Shown here piece after piece: positions 58,043 to 58,814 of a stretch of DNA of 58,814 nt. Positions within the stretch are counted from its first letter, which is position 1; every line of letters starts with the position of its first letter. A program made the translations under genes and the position numbers. This DNA is from Caccousia sp900752115 (lineage in GTDB: Bacteria > Bacillota > Clostridia > Oscillospirales > Acutalibacteraceae): the NCBI GenBank assembly GCA_902472225.1, contig CABRNB010000006.1:1-58814 (forward strand), in the 5' to 3' direction. The notes beneath the pieces are model-generated. The model was not told the DNA's origin, searched no databases, and saw only the letters and a program-made list of their open reading frames with translations.

Positions 58043-58582
58043 ATGAAAACAAGAGAACTGACCATGACGGCGCTCTGCTGCGCCCTGACGTGCATCCTCG
58101 CCCCCATGACGGTGACGCTGCCGATTACGTTGATCCCGTTTTCGCTTTCGCTGCTCCCCATTTTCCTGACGGGAGCGCTTCTGCCGAAGAAAAATGCCTT
58201 TCTCGCCATTCTGCTGTACGTGATCCTCGGCCTTGTGGGGCTGCCGGTGTTCAGCGGCTTTGCGGCGGGCGTGGGAGTGCTCGCCGGCCCGACGGGCGGA
58301 TTTATTGTCGGCTATCCGTTCACGGCGCTGGCCGTCGCCTGGGCGATGGGGAAGCGCGCGTCCGTCCTGCGGTTTGCCGTGGGCGCGGCGATCGGACTTG
58401 TCCTGTGCTATCTGCCCGGCTCCGTCTGGTATGCCGTTTCCGCCCACGTGTCCTACGGCCAGTCGCTGCTCGCCGCTGTCGCGCCGTTTGTGGTATGGGA
58501 CGCTCTCAAGGCGGTGCTTGCGGGCTCCGCGGCAGCGGCGGTTCGGGCCGCACTGCACAAGGCAAAGCTCGCGGTGGGATAA
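58043..58582 (+). CDS. bioY: Biotin transporter substrate-binding component BioY
   Basis: 179 aa, about six TM helices; the S-component that captures biotin for an ECF transporter. Family blocks: LTMTALCCALTCILAPMTV, the LPITLIPFSLSLLPIFLTGA stretch, GLPVFSGFAAGVGVLAGPTG (the conserved G-rich loop), GGFIVGYPF and the ending VAPFVVWDALKAVLA. The ATG at 58043-58045 has GGAGGG six bases upstream. Energy-coupling genes ecfA/ecfT are not in the window, so it likely shares a common module. Confidence 0.95.
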   Translation: MKTRELTMTALCCALTCILAPMTVTLPITLIPFSLSLLPIFLTGALLPKKNAFLAILLYVILGLVGLPVFSGFAAGVGVLAGPTGGFIVGYPFTALAVAWAMGKRASVLRFAVGAAIGLVLCYLPGSVWYAVSAHVSYGQSLLAAVAPFVVWDALKAVLAGSAAAAVRAALHKAKLAVG

Positions 58583-58584
58583 GC

Positions 58585-58752
58585 GTTTGCGGCGCAGCCG
58601 CCGTCGACCTGTGGAGCGATCCGCAGTTTAACGCCGCCGCGGAGGGACGGCGCTCCCTCTATATGGCCGATCCCATCCATCCCACGAAAGCAGGCTATTG
58701 GGAATGGTGGACGCCTTATATGGAAGCGCGCCTCTGTGAAAGAATTGAATAA
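58585..58752 (+). pseudogene. C-terminal fragment of an SGNH/GDSL hydrolase
   Basis: About 55 codons reading VDLWSDPQFNAAAEGRRSLY, then MADPIHPTKAGYWEWWTPYM, up to a stop at 58750-58752. DPIHPTKAGY is block V (D-x-x-H) of SGNH esterases. The rest of the gene, including the GDS serine motif, is absent: the fragment directly follows the bioY stop. So a deletion joined bioY to the tail of a lost esterase gene. Confidence 0.75.
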
Positions 58753-58763
58753 CGCAAAAAATC

Positions 58764-58814
58764 AAAACCACTAGTAAACTAGTGGTTTGCTCAGACCCCA
58801 GAGGGGTCAGTACT
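58764..58814 (+). terminator. Tandem hairpins at the window edge
   Basis: AAACCACTAG pairs with CTAGTGGTTT over a TAAA loop, followed by a second hairpin, GACCCC-AGA-GGGGTC. No long T-run. They may terminate the bioY transcript or be the edge of an IS200/IS605-type repeat continuing past the window. Confidence 0.45.

Overview
The window looks like chromosome from a GC-rich, spore-forming anaerobic member of the Clostridia, probably a gut Oscillospirales/Ruminococcaceae-type organism. This rests on a Firmicute-type rimP-nusA-ylxR-ylxQ-infB cluster, spoVT, a G5/3D cell-wall protein, a monomeric [FeFe] hydrogenase and a flavodiiron protein. No species can be named from the sequence. The backbone is clearly GC-rich, while about 34.4-55.0 kb is visibly poorer in GC and is a mobile element.

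Layout. 1-11.7 kb: a leftward information-processing block made of rimP-nusA-ylxR-ylxQ-infB-rbfA-nrnA-truB-ribF, then rpsO and pnp with their own signals, then the first 32 codons of proB. 11.9-15.4 kb: spoVT behind a sigma-G-like promoter, adenine deaminase and a HAD phosphatase. 15.5-19.8 kb: glycogen phosphorylase and an FprA flavodiiron protein. 20.2-23.8 kb: a WalR-like site and a G5/3D cell-wall protein, then a group-B-type [FeFe] hydrogenase whose promoter carries a near-perfect Rex operator. 24-34 kb: HAD hydrolase, GNAT-tex pair, DUF1624-like acyltransferase, GH36 alpha-galactosidase, a MATE pump beside an unusual GNAT-MarR fusion, and a polysaccharide deacetylase.

34.4-55.04 kb: a ~20.6 kb integrated element inserted exactly at the start codon of ychF (engD). 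It has a 34-bp imperfect direct repeat at its ends (16 bp identical), paired 10-bp arm repeats near both ends, and xis and int at the right end. The native ychF promoter and a 24-codon stub are stranded at the left end. The element supplies a replacement RBS and start at the right end, so the essential-type GTPase gene is read from element DNA just downstream of int. The cargo has two parts. The left part is a patchwork of truncated genes (type III Res, metallophosphoesterase, NhaC) plus a divergent macrodomain gene. The other part is a nine-gene leftward envelope operon (two lipoproteins, two signal-peptide/TM-anchored surface proteins, a secreted KPNIYLYP-motif protein, two TPR proteins, a zinc-ribbon protein and a small protein) behind a multi-TM LuxR regulator. 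This operon with its regulator is the best candidate for an undescribed system. No relaxase or conjugation gene is visible.

55.04-58.8 kb: ychF, a lone 5S rRNA gene with its own promoter and terminator, a DAHP synthase, bioY, and the C-terminal scrap of an SGNH/GDSL hydrolase. Most leftover open frames are antisense shadows of GC-rich genes and are not listed.
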